NCBI RefSeq assembly: GCF_000383575.1
Contig: NZ_KB911579.1
Span: forward strand, 4,611,424 to 4,675,423
DNA from: Salinispora oceanensis
Lineage (GTDB): Bacteria; Actinomycetota; Actinomycetes; Mycobacteriales; Micromonosporaceae
Direction: 5' to 3'
Length of the DNA: 64,000 bases
Positions 1 to 9,063 of this stretch are shown here, in pieces. Position numbers and translations under genes: made by a program. Numbering within the stretch: position 1 is the first letter of the stretch; the number at the start of each line of letters is the position of its first letter. The notes under the pieces are model-generated. The model worked only from the letters and a program-made list of their open reading frames with translations. It made no database searches and was not told the DNA's origin.

Positions 1-1
1 C

Positions 2-292
2 CAAGCAACACTTTCCGACATCTTCGACTGGGCACCTCCCGGAAGTTTTCTGGTGGCGGATTTCGACGGTCAAGCACTGCTCTCCCTACCGGCGATACTG
101 GCGAAGATCCTCGATCAGGCAGGTCGACCGCTGCACCTACGTGATCCCGGCCGAATCCGACCGCTACTCGGACGGTGGCGACTCAGCGAAGACGGCATCT
201 GCGCGGTCGATGCCTGGCGCACGTCGGCGCCACCGCCCGACAAGGTTTTCGCGTATGGCTGCCTGTCGCACAAGCCCGACGACTCGAGCTGA
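2..292 (+). CDS. 3' end of an unrecognised CDS (truncated by window start)
   Basis: The frame is open from the first bases of the window to a TGA at 290-292, so this is probably the C-terminal 96 or so residues of a gene that begins upstream. The codons look like normal high-GC coding sequence, with G or C at most third positions. The peptide has a hydrophobic stretch (LLSLPAILAKIL) and a basic segment after it, but no motif I can assign to a family. An internal ATG-like start near 53 is possible, but nothing favours a separate small gene. I do not know the function. Confidence 0.45.
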   Translation, partial: QATLSDIFDWAPPGSFLVADFDGQALLSLPAILAKILDQAGRPLHLRDPGRIRPLLGRWRLSEDGICAVDAWRTSAPPPDKVFAYGCLSHKPDDSS

Positions 293-590
293 CTGGCGCC
301 GCACCCCGGGTAGCCCTGTTGGCCCGGCGACTCCGGAGTTGCGGCTGCGGGTCGACAGCCACCGGGGCTACCCCCGGTGTCGTGGTGTTGTTGCACCGGA
401 CGCCGACGCTGCCGGCGGGGTGCTTGCTGACCAAGAGCGCGCCGCCGCTCCGGCTCCTCGGGTGAAGCTGTTGCGATTGTCGGCGCGGAGACGCGATGCG
501 GGCGTAGGGTGTGCCCGACGAGCCTTTGCCGCCGGGAACGCTGTTTGGCAATCCGTAGCTCCTGGTCGCTGGCAAGCCCTAGGAGGGTAA
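293..590. other. Intergenic region upstream of gadB, no gene seen
   Basis: About 300 bases between the end of the partial gene and gadB. Frames on both strands are open only because of the high GC content, and give arginine- and proline-rich peptides without family resemblance. The last bases hold AGGAGGG (581-587), a strong ribosome binding site for the ATG at 591. The gadB promoter should lie here, but I cannot point to a convincing -35/-10 pair. Confidence 0.5.
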
Positions 591-1991
591 ATGCCGGACA
601 TGGAACAAGATTTTGACATGATTGCTTCGGATTCGCTTCTGTTGAATCCGATGTTTGCGCGTCCCGGCCATTCGACGGAGATTACCCGGTTTACGATTCC
701 GGACGCCGCCACTTTGCCCGAGACCGCATATCAGATCGTGCACGACGAGGTGGCCCTCGACGGGAACGCCCGACTGAACTTGGCGACATTTGTTGGCACC
801 TGGATGGACGATCATGCCGAGAAACTGTTCGCGGAGACCTTCGACCGGAATCTTATCGACAAGGACGAGTATCAGGCGACCGGCGCAATCGAGAAGCGAT
901 GTCTGGTCATGCTGGCAGATCTCTGGCATGCGCAGGACCCGCGGCGCACTATCGGTGCGTCCACGACCGGCTCCTCGGAAGCGTGCATGCTGGGGGGGCT
1001 GGCGCTCAAGCGTCGCTGGCAGCATGCGCGCCGCCGTGCCGGCAAGCCGACCAGCCATCCCAACCTGGTGATGTCGAGCGCGGTACAGGTGTGTTGGAAG
1101 AAGTTTTGCAACTACTGGGATGTGGAGCCCCGCTTCGTTCCAATCTCCGAAGAGCACAAGACCCTGGACGGTCATGAACTCGCATCATACGTGGACGAGA
1201 ACACGATCGGGGTCGTCGCGATTCTTGGCGTGACCTACACCGGAATCTATGAGCCGGTCGAGCGCATCGCGGCCGCGTTGGACGAAATTCAGGACTCGAC
1301 CGGGCTTGATGTGCAAATTCATGTAGACGGAGCTACCGGTGCGTTCGTGGCGCCCTTTGTTCAGCCAGACATGCTCTGGGATTTCCGGCTCCGGAGAGTA
1401 GCGTCGATCAACGTCTCCGGTCACAAATATGGACTGGTGTACCCCGGGCTGGGATGGGTGGTCTGGCGAGACGAGGCGGCGCTGCCCGAGGATATGATCT
1501 TCTGGGTGAACTACCTGGGTGGCGAAACACCGACGCTCGGGCTGAATTTCACCAGACCAGGGGCCCAGGTGCTCTTGCAGTACTATCTCTTCCTGCGTCT
1601 GGGCCGAGAGGGCTTTCGGCGGGTGCAGCTCGCCATGCATGATGTCGCGCGGTATCTGTCCCAGGAGATCGCAAAGATACCGCATCTCGAGCTGTGGAGC
1701 GATGGTAGCGATATTCCGGTGCTGGCCTGGTGCCTGCGGAGTGGGTACACCAAAATTTGGAACCTGTATCACCTGTCCGATCGCATGCGTATGAAGGGAT
1801 GGCAGATCCCCACCTACGCGATGCCCGAAAATCTCACAAACCTTACGGTGCAGCGAATCGTGATTCGCAATGGTCTCAGCCGTGACCTCGCCGAGGTGTT
1901 TATTAATGAACTTCGTGGCGAGATAGCGCACCTTGACTCCCTCGGCTCTCCTATACCCACGGCCGGTGAGCGATCTGGGTTCCATCATTAA
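591..1991 (+). CDS. gadB: Glutamate decarboxylase, PLP-dependent
   Basis: Converts L-glutamate to 4-aminobutyrate (GABA) and CO2, consuming a cytoplasmic proton. At 466 residues it matches the usual GadB length. The substrate/PLP loop TTGSSEA lies near residue 125, the HVDGA segment carries the cofactor-ring Asp, and SGHKYG supplies the Schiff-base lysine (Lys279). The protein ends in GFHH. In E. coli GadB a histidine just before the C-terminus closes the active site at neutral pH, so the same pH switch may operate here (inference). The start is set by AGGAGGG at 581-587. The gadC-type antiporter begins 17 bases downstream, so the two form an acid-resistance or GABA-producing operon. Third-position GC is lower than in the 20-60 kb core genes, hinting at later acquisition. 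Confidence 0.95.
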   Translation: MPDMEQDFDMIASDSLLLNPMFARPGHSTEITRFTIPDAATLPETAYQIVHDEVALDGNARLNLATFVGTWMDDHAEKLFAETFDRNLIDKDEYQATGAIEKRCLVMLADLWHAQDPRRTIGASTTGSSEACMLGGLALKRRWQHARRRAGKPTSHPNLVMSSAVQVCWKKFCNYWDVEPRFVPISEEHKTLDGHELASYVDENTIGVVAILGVTYTGIYEPVERIAAALDEIQDSTGLDVQIHVDGATGAFVAPFVQPDMLWDFRLRRVASINVSGHKYGLVYPGLGWVVWRDEAALPEDMIFWVNYLGGETPTLGLNFTRPGAQVLLQYYLFLRLGREGFRRVQLAMHDVARYLSQEIAKIPHLELWSDGSDIPVLAWCLRSGYTKIWNLYHLSDRMRMKGWQIPTYAMPENLTNLTVQRIVIRNGLSRDLAEVFINELRGEIAHLDSLGSPIPTAGERSGFHH

Positions 1992-2008
1992 TACTCTGCG
2001 AGAGTGTC

Positions 2009-3487
2009 ATGGCTCCGTCAGATAGTCGGCCGGCGGGCAAAAGCTCGGCGAAGATCAGTGTCCTTGGGCTGGCGATGCTCAACATCGTCGCGGTGGTCAG
2101 CCTGAGTGGCCTACCGGCTGAGGCCGAGTACGGTTTGAGCGCGGCATTCTACTACGTCTTCGCTGCGTTCTTCTTCCTCGTGCCAGTCTCCTTGGTCGCC
2201 GCTGAACTGGCCACCGGATGGCCGGAGAAGGGAGGCGTGTTCCGTTGGGTTGGCGAGGCGTTCGGGGCCCGTTGGGGATTCGTGGCCATCTTCCTACTCA
2301 TGGCCCAGGTGACGATCTGGTTTCCGGCTCTCCTCACCTTCGGGGCGATCTCGCTCGCCTACACCGGCCCGGAGGCAACTCTGGATGAGAAGTTGTCCGG
2401 CAACCGAATATACATTCTGCTGACCGTGCTTGCGGTTTTCTGGACCGCCACCGCGATCGGTTCCCACGGGCTTGCTGCGTTTACCCGTGTCGCGAAATGG
2501 GGCGGCATCGTCGGCACTATTATCCCCGCCCTACTCCTCGTGATCCTCGGTCTTGTGTACCTGAGCTCGGGCGGGCAGTCGCAGACCCCGTTGGGTTGGA
2601 GTGAGGTGATCCCGGACTTCACGCGATTCAGTAACCTGGCGCTGGCCGCGAGCATCTTTCTCTTCTACGCCGGCATGGAGATGAATGCGATCCATGTGCG
2701 GGACGTGGAGAATCCATCCCGGCACTATCCGCTGGCGGTGCTGATCGCGGCGGTGGGAGCGATGAGTATCCTGGTGCTGGGTACCCTGACGATTTCCTTC
2801 GTTGTGCCACGGTCCGAGATAGACCTGACCCAGTCGTTACTGATAACTTTCCTCGACGTTTTCCGCTGGCTCGGCCTCGCCTGGGCCGCACCGATAGTGG
2901 CCGTCGCCTTGGTCATCGGCGTTCTGGCCGGCATCGTAACCTGGGTCGTCGGCCCGTCAACCGCGATGCTGGCGGTGGCAAAGGCCGGCTACCTGCCGCC
3001 CTTCTTTCAATCGACGAACAAATACGGGATGCCTACCAAAATTTTGCTGTTGCAGGCGATTTCGGTTAGTGTTCTGGCGGTGCTGTTCATCGTTATGCCA
3101 TCAGTGGAGGCGGCTTTCCAGGTCCTCAGTCAGCTCGCTGGACTCCTGTATCTCCTAATCTATCTGGGAATGTTCGCTGCGGCGATCCAACTACGCTACA
3201 GCCAATCTGGTCGACGACGGCCGTACCGAGTGCCGGGTGGGCTTCCGGGAATGTGGGTCATCGGCGGCGTCGGTTTCGTCGCATCGGCGCTCGCACTCTC
3301 CTCCAGCCTTGCCCCCCCAGATCAGATCGGCGTCGGAAACCCGGTTCTCTACATCGGACTGCTCGTTGGACTGGCTGCCGTGATCATCGCGGTGCCGCTC
3401 ATCGTGTACACCCTGCGCAAGCCAGACTGGTGTGACCCTGGTCGTGATGTAGCACCGTTTAGCTGGGAAACGCGCGGCGATCGCTAG
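2009..3487 (+). CDS. gadC: Glutamate/GABA antiporter, APC superfamily
   Basis: A 492-residue integral membrane protein of the amino acid-polyamine-organocation superfamily, with about twelve hydrophobic segments. The early region ...SLSGLPAEAEYGL... followed by WPEKGGVFRWVGEAFG is characteristic of the GadC/YjeM group. Its likely job is to exchange external glutamate for the GABA made by the decarboxylase encoded 17 bases upstream. E. coli GadC has a C-terminal cytosolic plug that opens at low pH. Here the tail after the last helix is only about 25 residues (rich in D, P and R), so pH gating may differ. The ATG follows a weak GAGAG sequence, consistent with read-through translation from gadB. 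Another amino acid antiport is possible, but the neighbour makes glutamate/GABA most likely. Confidence 0.85.
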   Translation: MAPSDSRPAGKSSAKISVLGLAMLNIVAVVSLSGLPAEAEYGLSAAFYYVFAAFFFLVPVSLVAAELATGWPEKGGVFRWVGEAFGARWGFVAIFLLMAQVTIWFPALLTFGAISLAYTGPEATLDEKLSGNRIYILLTVLAVFWTATAIGSHGLAAFTRVAKWGGIVGTIIPALLLVILGLVYLSSGGQSQTPLGWSEVIPDFTRFSNLALAASIFLFYAGMEMNAIHVRDVENPSRHYPLAVLIAAVGAMSILVLGTLTISFVVPRSEIDLTQSLLITFLDVFRWLGLAWAAPIVAVALVIGVLAGIVTWVVGPSTAMLAVAKAGYLPPFFQSTNKYGMPTKILLLQAISVSVLAVLFIVMPSVEAAFQVLSQLAGLLYLLIYLGMFAAAIQLRYSQSGRRRPYRVPGGLPGMWVIGGVGFVASALALSSSLAPPDQIGVGNPVLYIGLLVGLAAVIIAVPLIVYTLRKPDWCDPGRDVAPFSWETRGDR

Positions 3488-3635
3488 CCCGGCCGATGCG
3501 CCAGGGCGACGGTTGACCGGCAGCAGTGAGTCAGCGGGGCACGGCGGTGGCCGCTCCGGCGGGCAGAATGGGGTGCTGTCCGGCGGAATAGCGCAATTCC
3601 CCACGGGTCGCCGATGATCCGCCTACCGTGACCTC

Positions 3636-5210
3636 GTGGACGCCGGGGCGGAAGCTGAGACAGGCGAGGGCCGCTCGTGGACACGGGCCCAGAAATGGAC
3701 GATCGTCGCGGCCGGCCTTGGCGTCTTCATCACCCTGCACGACGTGCTGGTGGCGAATGTGGCGCTGCCCCGAATCCAGGCCTTCTATGACTTGGGGGAG
3801 TCCGGGCTGCAGTGGATCGTTGCCACCTACAGCATGGGAATGGCTATTGCCATCATGCCCGCGGCCACCGTGGCTGATCGGTTCGGGCGGCGGCGACTGT
3901 ACCTGACCGCGGTGGTGGTCTTCATCGTGGCCTCGGTGACGGCCGGACTTACCTCCACCTTCACCGTCATGCTGGTGGCGCGGGGGATTCAGGGAGTGGC
4001 GGCGGCCGTCATCACCGTCTCCGCACTGGCTCTGGTCTCGGCGACTTTCCCGCAGAAGCGGCAGCGCTTCCTCGCCCTCGGGCTCTTTGCCGCGGTCGCG
4101 GACATCGGGCTGGCGCTCGGCCCGCCGCTCGGTGGGATCCTGACCGAGGCTGCGAGCTGGCGGGTCGTCTTCTTCGTCAACGTTCCGGTCGCCGTGCTGG
4201 CGGTCGGGCTTACCCTTCGGTATGTCACCGAGTCACGTGAGTCCAACCGTCGTGTTGTCGACCTGCCAGGGCAGCTACTGTTTGTGATCACAGTCGGAGC
4301 CTTTACTTTTGCCGTTATTGATGGCCATGATCTGGGCTGGGGATCGCCGATAATTCTGGTAGCGTTCGTCGCCTTCGCCGCTGGCCTCGTCGCCTTCATT
4401 CTCCGTGAGCTTCGCGCCCAGTCACCGATGATGGATCTGCGGCTCTTCACCAGCCGCGCCTACCGGCTGGGGAATATGGCCATATTTTTCGGTTTTTTCA
4501 CGGTGTATGGTGCCTTGTTGATCGTCACCCAGTACTTTCAGAACGTCCGGCTCTATACTCCGGTCGAGGCGGGCTTGCTTATCTTGCCGTCCTCTCTGGC
4601 GTCGGTGGCGATCTCCCCGGTGGCGGGCTTCATCGCTGCCCGCCGTGGCGCCCGCCTGCCGGCCCTCGCTGGCCAGACTCTGCTCGTCGTCGGATTGGCC
4701 ATCATGGTGGTCGGGGTGGCGTGGAGTGTCGTCGCTGTCGTGCTGGGTTTCTTACTCCTGGGCGCCGGTCTCTCCCTGATCACCCCGCCGGTGCAGGGGC
4801 TGGCGCTGAATTCGGTGCCGGTGGAGCGGGCCGGCATGGCCTCCGGCATCGTGGCCACCCAGCGAGGTCTTGGATCAACCGCTGGCTACGCGGTTCTGGG
4901 AACGATCGTTTCCGTATGGGTCGGTATCTTCCTGGACGGAGACCTCTCCCGGACCATTCCCGATCGTGCCGAACGGGCTGCTGTCGTCGAGCAAATCGTT
5001 GACGACACCAATCCGAACGCTTTCGAGGCGATAGTCGGGCCTGGTCGGCCAGTTGACCACCCCGAGCCCGACCAGGTGACGGCGATTCGTACGGTCGCAG
5101 ACCGCACCTTTGTGCGGGGTATGCAGCTCGGCCTTGGGCTCGCCGCCCTGGTTGCCCTGACCGTACTGGTGGTCCTCATCCGAAGTTTTCGGGACCCTCA
5201 AGATCGATAG
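3636..5210 (+). CDS. MFS drug-type efflux transporter, DHA2 (14-TM) family
   Basis: 524 residues with about fourteen hydrophobic helices. The first loop carries DRFGRRRLYL, the MFS motif A, near residue 85. Motif C-like sequence (ALGPPLGGILTE) follows helix five, which places it with proton-driven EmrB/QacA-type exporters. The GTG at 3636 is the only start that keeps the first helix (WTIVAAGLGVFITLHDVLVANVALP). It has no strong ribosome binding site. It lies 148 bases after gadC, so it may or may not be in that operon. The substrate cannot be read from sequence. The last 80 residues between helix 13 and 14 are an extended loop rich in D, R and P. Downstream lies gene debris. Confidence 0.85.
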   Translation: MDAGAEAETGEGRSWTRAQKWTIVAAGLGVFITLHDVLVANVALPRIQAFYDLGESGLQWIVATYSMGMAIAIMPAATVADRFGRRRLYLTAVVVFIVASVTAGLTSTFTVMLVARGIQGVAAAVITVSALALVSATFPQKRQRFLALGLFAAVADIGLALGPPLGGILTEAASWRVVFFVNVPVAVLAVGLTLRYVTESRESNRRVVDLPGQLLFVITVGAFTFAVIDGHDLGWGSPIILVAFVAFAAGLVAFILRELRAQSPMMDLRLFTSRAYRLGNMAIFFGFFTVYGALLIVTQYFQNVRLYTPVEAGLLILPSSLASVAISPVAGFIAARRGARLPALAGQTLLVVGLAIMVVGVAWSVVAVVLGFLLLGAGLSLITPPVQGLALNSVPVERAGMASGIVATQRGLGSTAGYAVLGTIVSVWVGIFLDGDLSRTIPDRAERAAVVEQIVDDTNPNAFEAIVGPGRPVDHPEPDQVTAIRTVADRTFVRGMQLGLGLAALVALTVLVVLIRSFRDPQDR

Positions 5211-5270
5211 GCTGTGGCCCCGCGCCCAGGGACAGCGGCGTGCCGGTGTGCTGTAGATGCGTGGGAGCGT

Positions 5271-5525
5271 TCAGCGTCCCCTGCGCAGGTGAGCGCGGAG
5301 CGACAGCGGGACGAAGATCACCAGCAGCGCGGCCGACCAGAGGAGGCTGGCAGTCACCGGATGCGCGAGTGGCCAGCCCACGTTTCCAGACGGCACGCCC
5401 GGGTTACCGAACAGCTCCCGGGAGGCGGCGGTGAGCGCGCTCACCGGGTTCCAGTCGGCCAGGAAGCGCAGCCAGCCCGGCATGCCGTCGGTCGGAAACC
5501 CGTACGTCGACCGGCTCGTGAAAGC
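5271..5525 (-). pseudogene. 3' fragment of an ABC-2 (DrrB-type) permease gene
   Basis: Read on the minus strand, this stretch encodes about 85 residues including DGMPGWLRFLADWNPVSA, ELFGNPG and a final membrane helix ending LRAHLRRGR. That is the typical C-terminal end of daunorubicin-resistance-type ABC-2 permeases. The remaining two thirds of such a permease (about 170 residues with five helices) is missing. Upstream of about 5525 the frame instead runs into a fragment of a TetR-like gene encoded on the other strand. No ATP-binding partner gene is present. I interpret it as a deletion remnant. Confidence 0.75.
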
Positions 5526-5681
5526 GGGGAATACCCGATCTTCACCAAGATCGTGATGGAGGCGCGTCAACCGCATCTGAGCCGGGACGACCAGTTCCAG
5601 TACGGGCTAAAGCGCGTCCTCGACTGCGTCGCCGCGGCCCTTCCAGCAAACGGCCGAGTCTCCGAAGGTTCCCGGGACTGA
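5526..5681 (+). pseudogene. 3' fragment of a TetR-family regulator gene
   Basis: The plus-strand frame gives GEYPIFTKIVM followed by DDQFQYGLKRVLDCVAAAL and a TGA stop at 5679-5681. TetR regulators of the tetracycline-repressor-C group commonly end with a phrase such as 'FEFGLDRILDGIAAL', so this looks like the last 50 residues of one. The DNA-binding N-terminus is absent. The fragment abuts the permease fragment tail to tail at about 5525. A regulator and exporter gene that once pointed toward each other probably lost everything except their 3' ends in one deletion. Confidence 0.6.
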
Positions 5682-6009
5682 CTTCGAGCCCACCTCGGCA
5701 GTGACGATATGAACCATCGACGACATCCCAGGGATTGGCCGCTCTGCGCGGAAGTGCCTCTGGGATTGCGATGCGCGGTCGGCGGCGACTGGCGCGTCGA
5801 CCTAGCCTACAACCCTCAACTGGGAAGGGCCGCTTTCGCGCCCGCTCGGCCTGCTGTGCGATGTGGAATGTCGCTGCTTCTGAGGGAGGTTGTGCTGGGG
5901 CACCACGCTGATGATGGATTGGTGCGGAATCGAGAAGGCGTTGGCCGCTACAGGTGGTTAGCTGGAGAAACACGTTGGCCGCCGGACGGACAAGAGGAGC
6001 AGTGCGTAC
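5682..6009. other. Non-coding stretch, nothing recognised
   Basis: 330 bases with no convincing gene. Open frames exist, but they are rich in Arg, Trp and Cys and have no motif. The right end carries AGAGGAG (about 5993-5999), the ribosome binding site of the next gene. The region may hold that gene's promoter plus further decayed sequence from the adjacent gene remnants. Confidence 0.4.
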
Positions 6010-6495
6010 GTGAGTGTTACGTCGAAAGCTGGTAAGGACAGCAAGCAGGCAAAGTCGTCCCAGAAAGAAGGTTTCTCCGAGGCCGAGCGGGCCGCCATCA
6101 AGGACCGAGCGGCGGAGTTGAAGTCGGAGGCCCGCCGTAGCAAGAGCGCGAACAAGGCGGCAGCCGACGAGCGAGACGTCCTCGCGAAGATCAGCGACAT
6201 GGCGCAGCCGGATCGCGCGTTGGCTGAACGTCTGCACGCCATCATCACCGAGACCGCCCCTGAGCTGGCGCCGAAGCTGTGGTACGGCCAGCCCGCCTGG
6301 GCCAGGAGCGGAAAGGTGGTCTGCTTCTTCCGCAGTGGACAGGGCGACAAGCAGCGCTACTCGACGTTCGGGTTCTCGCCGGAGGCGAGGCTCGACGAGG
6401 AGCACGGCCTGTGGGCGACATCGTTCGCCCTGGTAGAGCTGAGTAGCCAGGCCGAGGCGGCGATCAAGAAGCTACTGCGTGCCGCCTTGGGCTGA
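6010..6495 (+). CDS. DUF1801 (YdhG/YdeI-like) family protein
   Basis: 161 residues. The N-terminal 45 residues are highly charged and lysine-rich (KAGKDSKQAKSSQKEG...) and look disordered. The folded part (residues 50-161) carries APKLWYGQPAWARSGKVVCFF and a late AEAAIKKLL helix, typical of the DUF1801 fold, which is related to the frataxin-like/YdhG group. Its role is not established. Some relatives are called iron-chaperone-like, but nothing here tests that. GTG at 6010 is preceded by AGAGGAG about 11 bases upstream. It is monocistronic and ends before a strong hairpin shared with the convergent ABC gene. Confidence 0.8.
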   Translation: MSVTSKAGKDSKQAKSSQKEGFSEAERAAIKDRAAELKSEARRSKSANKAAADERDVLAKISDMAQPDRALAERLHAIITETAPELAPKLWYGQPAWARSGKVVCFFRSGQGDKQRYSTFGFSPEARLDEEHGLWATSFALVELSSQAEAAIKKLLRAALG

Positions 6496-6581
6496 GGTGG
6501 GGTTCACGCCGCCCCGTCCGGGTGCCCGGAACCTGCTCGGCAAGAACACTCGGCCTTGACCTCGGGTGCCACGGGTCCGTT

Positions 6582-6629
6582 GTGCTCGCCTTGGGTGCTC
6601 CCAGCACTGGGAGCGCCCAAGGCGAGCAC
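6582..6629. terminator. Bidirectional hairpin between convergent genes
   Basis: A 23-base arm (6582-6604) and its complement (6607-6629) are separated by two bases, with only one mismatch, which can pair as G-U. The arm begins GTGCTCGCCTTGGG. It lies between the plus-strand DUF1801 gene (ends 6495) and the minus-strand permease gene (ends 6637). There is no U-run on either side, as is usual for actinobacterial terminators. Confidence 0.8.
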
Positions 6630-6636
6630 GGAGTGA

Positions 6637-7467
6637 TCAGGCGTCGCGGTGTTTGAGGAGGAAGGCTGCGAGCGCCAGTAGAGCGGCGGTCCAGAGGCCG
6701 AACACCCCGAAACCCTGCCAGGGCGTGAGGAGGTCTCCCTCATGCTGGGTGGCCTGGCCGATCAAGATTCCGGCCTCGGTCGGCAGGTAGGCATGGGTGT
6801 ACTCGCCGAACTTGCCGGGTAGCAACTGCACCAGGGGCGCGAGCACGAGCACAAACATGATCACGCTGGTGATCCCGGCCGCGGTACGTCGCACGATGGC
6901 ACCGATGGCGAGTGAGAACAGACTCAGCATGGCCAGGTAAAGCGCGGTGCCGATCACTGCACGTAATGCACCAGGATCGCCGAGTGACGCCTCCACCTTG
7001 TCGCTCAACATCGCTGCGCCGATGAAGAACGAGACGAAAGCCGCCACCAGGCTCACTGCCAAAACGACCAGGCTCAGCATCACGCCCTTGGCCGCGAGCA
7101 TCGGGATCCGCCGGGGCTTCGCCAGCAAGCTGGCTCTGATCATGCCCGTGGAGTACTCAGAGGCGATGACCATGACGCCCAGGACACAGATGGCTGGTTG
7201 GCTGATCAGGAAGCCGCTGCCGAGGATGACGGCCGTCGGATCGCTGACGACCAACGCGAGGTCGCTCGGATCGGTCTGCTCCCAGTTGGCCACCGTCAGG
7301 CCGACGAGCAGCGCGGTGAAGGACGGATACAGCAACGCGAGTAGTCCGAGGGACCAGCCGGTTGACCGGACCGACCGGAGCTTCGTCCACTCGGAGCGCA
7401 GCAGCCCACCGAAGCTTGAGTGGCTGGTTACCGGGGTGGCGGTGGGGCGTGCGGCGGTCGCGGTCAC
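6637..7467 (-). CDS. ABC-2 type exporter permease
   Basis: 276 residues with about six membrane helices and a cytosolic N-terminus. The phrase LLRSEWTKLRSVRSTGWSL near residues 24-42 is the usual start of actinobacterial ABC-2 permeases that work with a separate ATPase. The start codon overlaps the stop of the ATPase gene upstream (7464-7467), so the two proteins are translationally coupled and form one transporter. Such pairs often export peptides or antibiotics or give bacitracin-like resistance. The substrate here is unknown. Confidence 0.85.
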   Translation of the reverse strand: MTATAARPTATPVTSHSSFGGLLRSEWTKLRSVRSTGWSLGLLALLYPSFTALLVGLTVANWEQTDPSDLALVVSDPTAVILGSGFLISQPAICVLGVMVIASEYSTGMIRASLLAKPRRIPMLAAKGVMLSLVVLAVSLVAAFVSFFIGAAMLSDKVEASLGDPGALRAVIGTALYLAMLSLFSLAIGAIVRRTAAGITSVIMFVLVLAPLVQLLPGKFGEYTHAYLPTEAGILIGQATQHEGDLLTPWQGFGVFGLWTAALLALAAFLLKHRDA

Positions 7468-8414
7468 TGGGCATCCCCTCCGGACTTCCGGGCCCCGGCA
7501 TCATGGGTGGAGCCGCTGCCGACGTACTCCACGCTGTCCCGGGTCAGCGCCATGAACGCCTCCTCCAGGGTGCCGCGTTGCGGTACCACCTCGTGTAGGA
7601 CATGGCCGCCCGCCGACGCGATCTCGCCGATTCGTGCGGTGTCCAGGTCCTCCACACTCAGTTCGCCGTCGTCGGTGCGGGACACCGTGCCACCGGCCCG
7701 TACGATGGCCTCGGCCAGTTCGTCGGCGTGCGGGCTGCGGACGAGCACCGTCTGCTTCGTGCCCCGGTCGATGAACTCCTGCGTTGGACAGTCCACGATC
7801 AGGCTGCCGCGGCCGATGATGATCAGGTGGTCGGCAGTCACCGCCATCTCGTTCATCAGGTGGCTGGAGACGAAGACGGTTCGGCCCTCAGCCGCGAGTT
7901 GCCGCATGAAGGTCCGGACCCAGAGGATGCCCTCTGGGTCGAGCCCGTTGACCGGCTCGTCCAGCACGAGCACGGCTGGGTCCCCGAGTAGGGCGGCGGC
8001 GAGCCCAAGCCGTTGCCCCATGCCGAGGGAGAAGCCCCCGGCCCGCTTGTGTGCCACTTCGCGCAGCCCGACCAGGTCGAGTACCTCCGAGACCCGCTTC
8101 TTGCCAATGCCCTGCGTCTGGGCCAGGCAGAGCAGGTGGTTGTAGGCGGTCCGACCTGGGTGCACGGCCTTGGCCTCCAGAAGCGCGCCGACCACCGTGA
8201 ACGGGGTGGCGAGGTCCCGGTATCGTCTACCATCGATGGTGGCGTCACCGTGATTCGGATGGTCGAGACCGAGGAGCAGGCGCATGGTCGTCGACTTCCC
8301 GGCGCCATTGGGGCCGAGGAACCCGGTCACTTTGCCGGGTTCGACCGTGAAGGACAGGTCCTTCACGGCGATCTTGTCGCCGTAGCGCTTGGTCAGGTTC
8401 TTGGCTTCTATCAT
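7464..8414 (-). CDS. ABC transporter ATP-binding protein
   Basis: 316 residues. Walker A GPNGAGKS is at 34-41, the signature FSLGMGQ near 128-134 and Walker B VLVLDEP at 148-154, with the D-loop GLDP after it. The C-terminal third (SPHADELAEAIV...) is the DUF4162-like domain common in ABC-2 ATPases. The open frame extends 19 codons further upstream, but the ATG at 8414 starts the conserved MIEAKNLTKRYG and follows AGGACGGAA on the minus strand, so I use it. It supplies energy to the permease encoded downstream with a 4-base overlap. Confidence 0.9.
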   Translation of the reverse strand: MIEAKNLTKRYGDKIAVKDLSFTVEPGKVTGFLGPNGAGKSTTMRLLLGLDHPNHGDATIDGRRYRDLATPFTVVGALLEAKAVHPGRTAYNHLLCLAQTQGIGKKRVSEVLDLVGLREVAHKRAGGFSLGMGQRLGLAAALLGDPAVLVLDEPVNGLDPEGILWVRTFMRQLAAEGRTVFVSSHLMNEMAVTADHLIIIGRGSLIVDCPTQEFIDRGTKQTVLVRSPHADELAEAIVRAGGTVSRTDDGELSVEDLDTARIGEIASAGGHVLHEVVPQRGTLEEAFMALTRDSVEYVGSGSTHDAGARKSGGDAQ

Positions 8415-8674
8415 CCGTTCCGTCCTGAAGAGGCCATTGGTTGGAAAAGTAGGAAACCCGGAAGTCGGCACCGTCGCTGGTAGCTCCGCCCGTGCGGGCT
8501 CTGGGGGGAACGAAGCGAGGGCACACCAGCGCGATCCTCAAACGTGTGGTCTGGGCGAACCCGCAGCCCACTCCGAGGAAAGGTGAACAGATTCTCGTGG
8601 TTGTTGACGGCGACGAAGCGCCGCGTAACCCTGACTTCCATGTTCTTCATGCTATGGATGGCGGGTAGCCGCCC

Positions 8675-8691
8675 GCTTCTTGATTCCTGAT
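8675..8691 (+). repeat. Left terminal inverted repeat, 17 bp
   Basis: GCTTCTTGATTCCTGAT, a perfect inverted copy of 9064-9080. Homology does not extend on either side. Confidence 0.7.
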
Positions 8692-9063
8692 GGGTCTGGA
8701 GCGAATTGTTGTCAGGGGGGATGTGCAGTGCCACCAGTCGGTGTGGCGCCAGTCGAAACCATCTCGGCAAGGCCCACGGGCAATGGTGCGGCGATCGCCA
8801 GGTACGGCTTCGCGTACGGTTCCCCGATCCGGTCCTCGACGTGGGGTTGGCGCGCTCCGGCGCTGAACATCCGAACCGCGGCGGTTACTCCTCCGTGCGT
8901 GAGTGACCCAGGCGGGGGAGCGGAACCGCGGCGTCAGCCGGTGGTAGCCGTTGACTGCCGGGCGGCCAACAGGCAGACACCAGCGCTGGGCCTGCGAACA
9001 CTCTTCTGGAGTCACGCTCGGCTTCGCCCCCGGTTCCTGCCCTCGCTGGGACCAGGAGAACGG

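Noticed and set aside
5709..6035. A 108-codon plus-strand frame upstream of the DUF1801 gene
   Set aside because: Overlaps the next gene's start in another frame, is rich in Trp/Arg/Cys and matches nothing.
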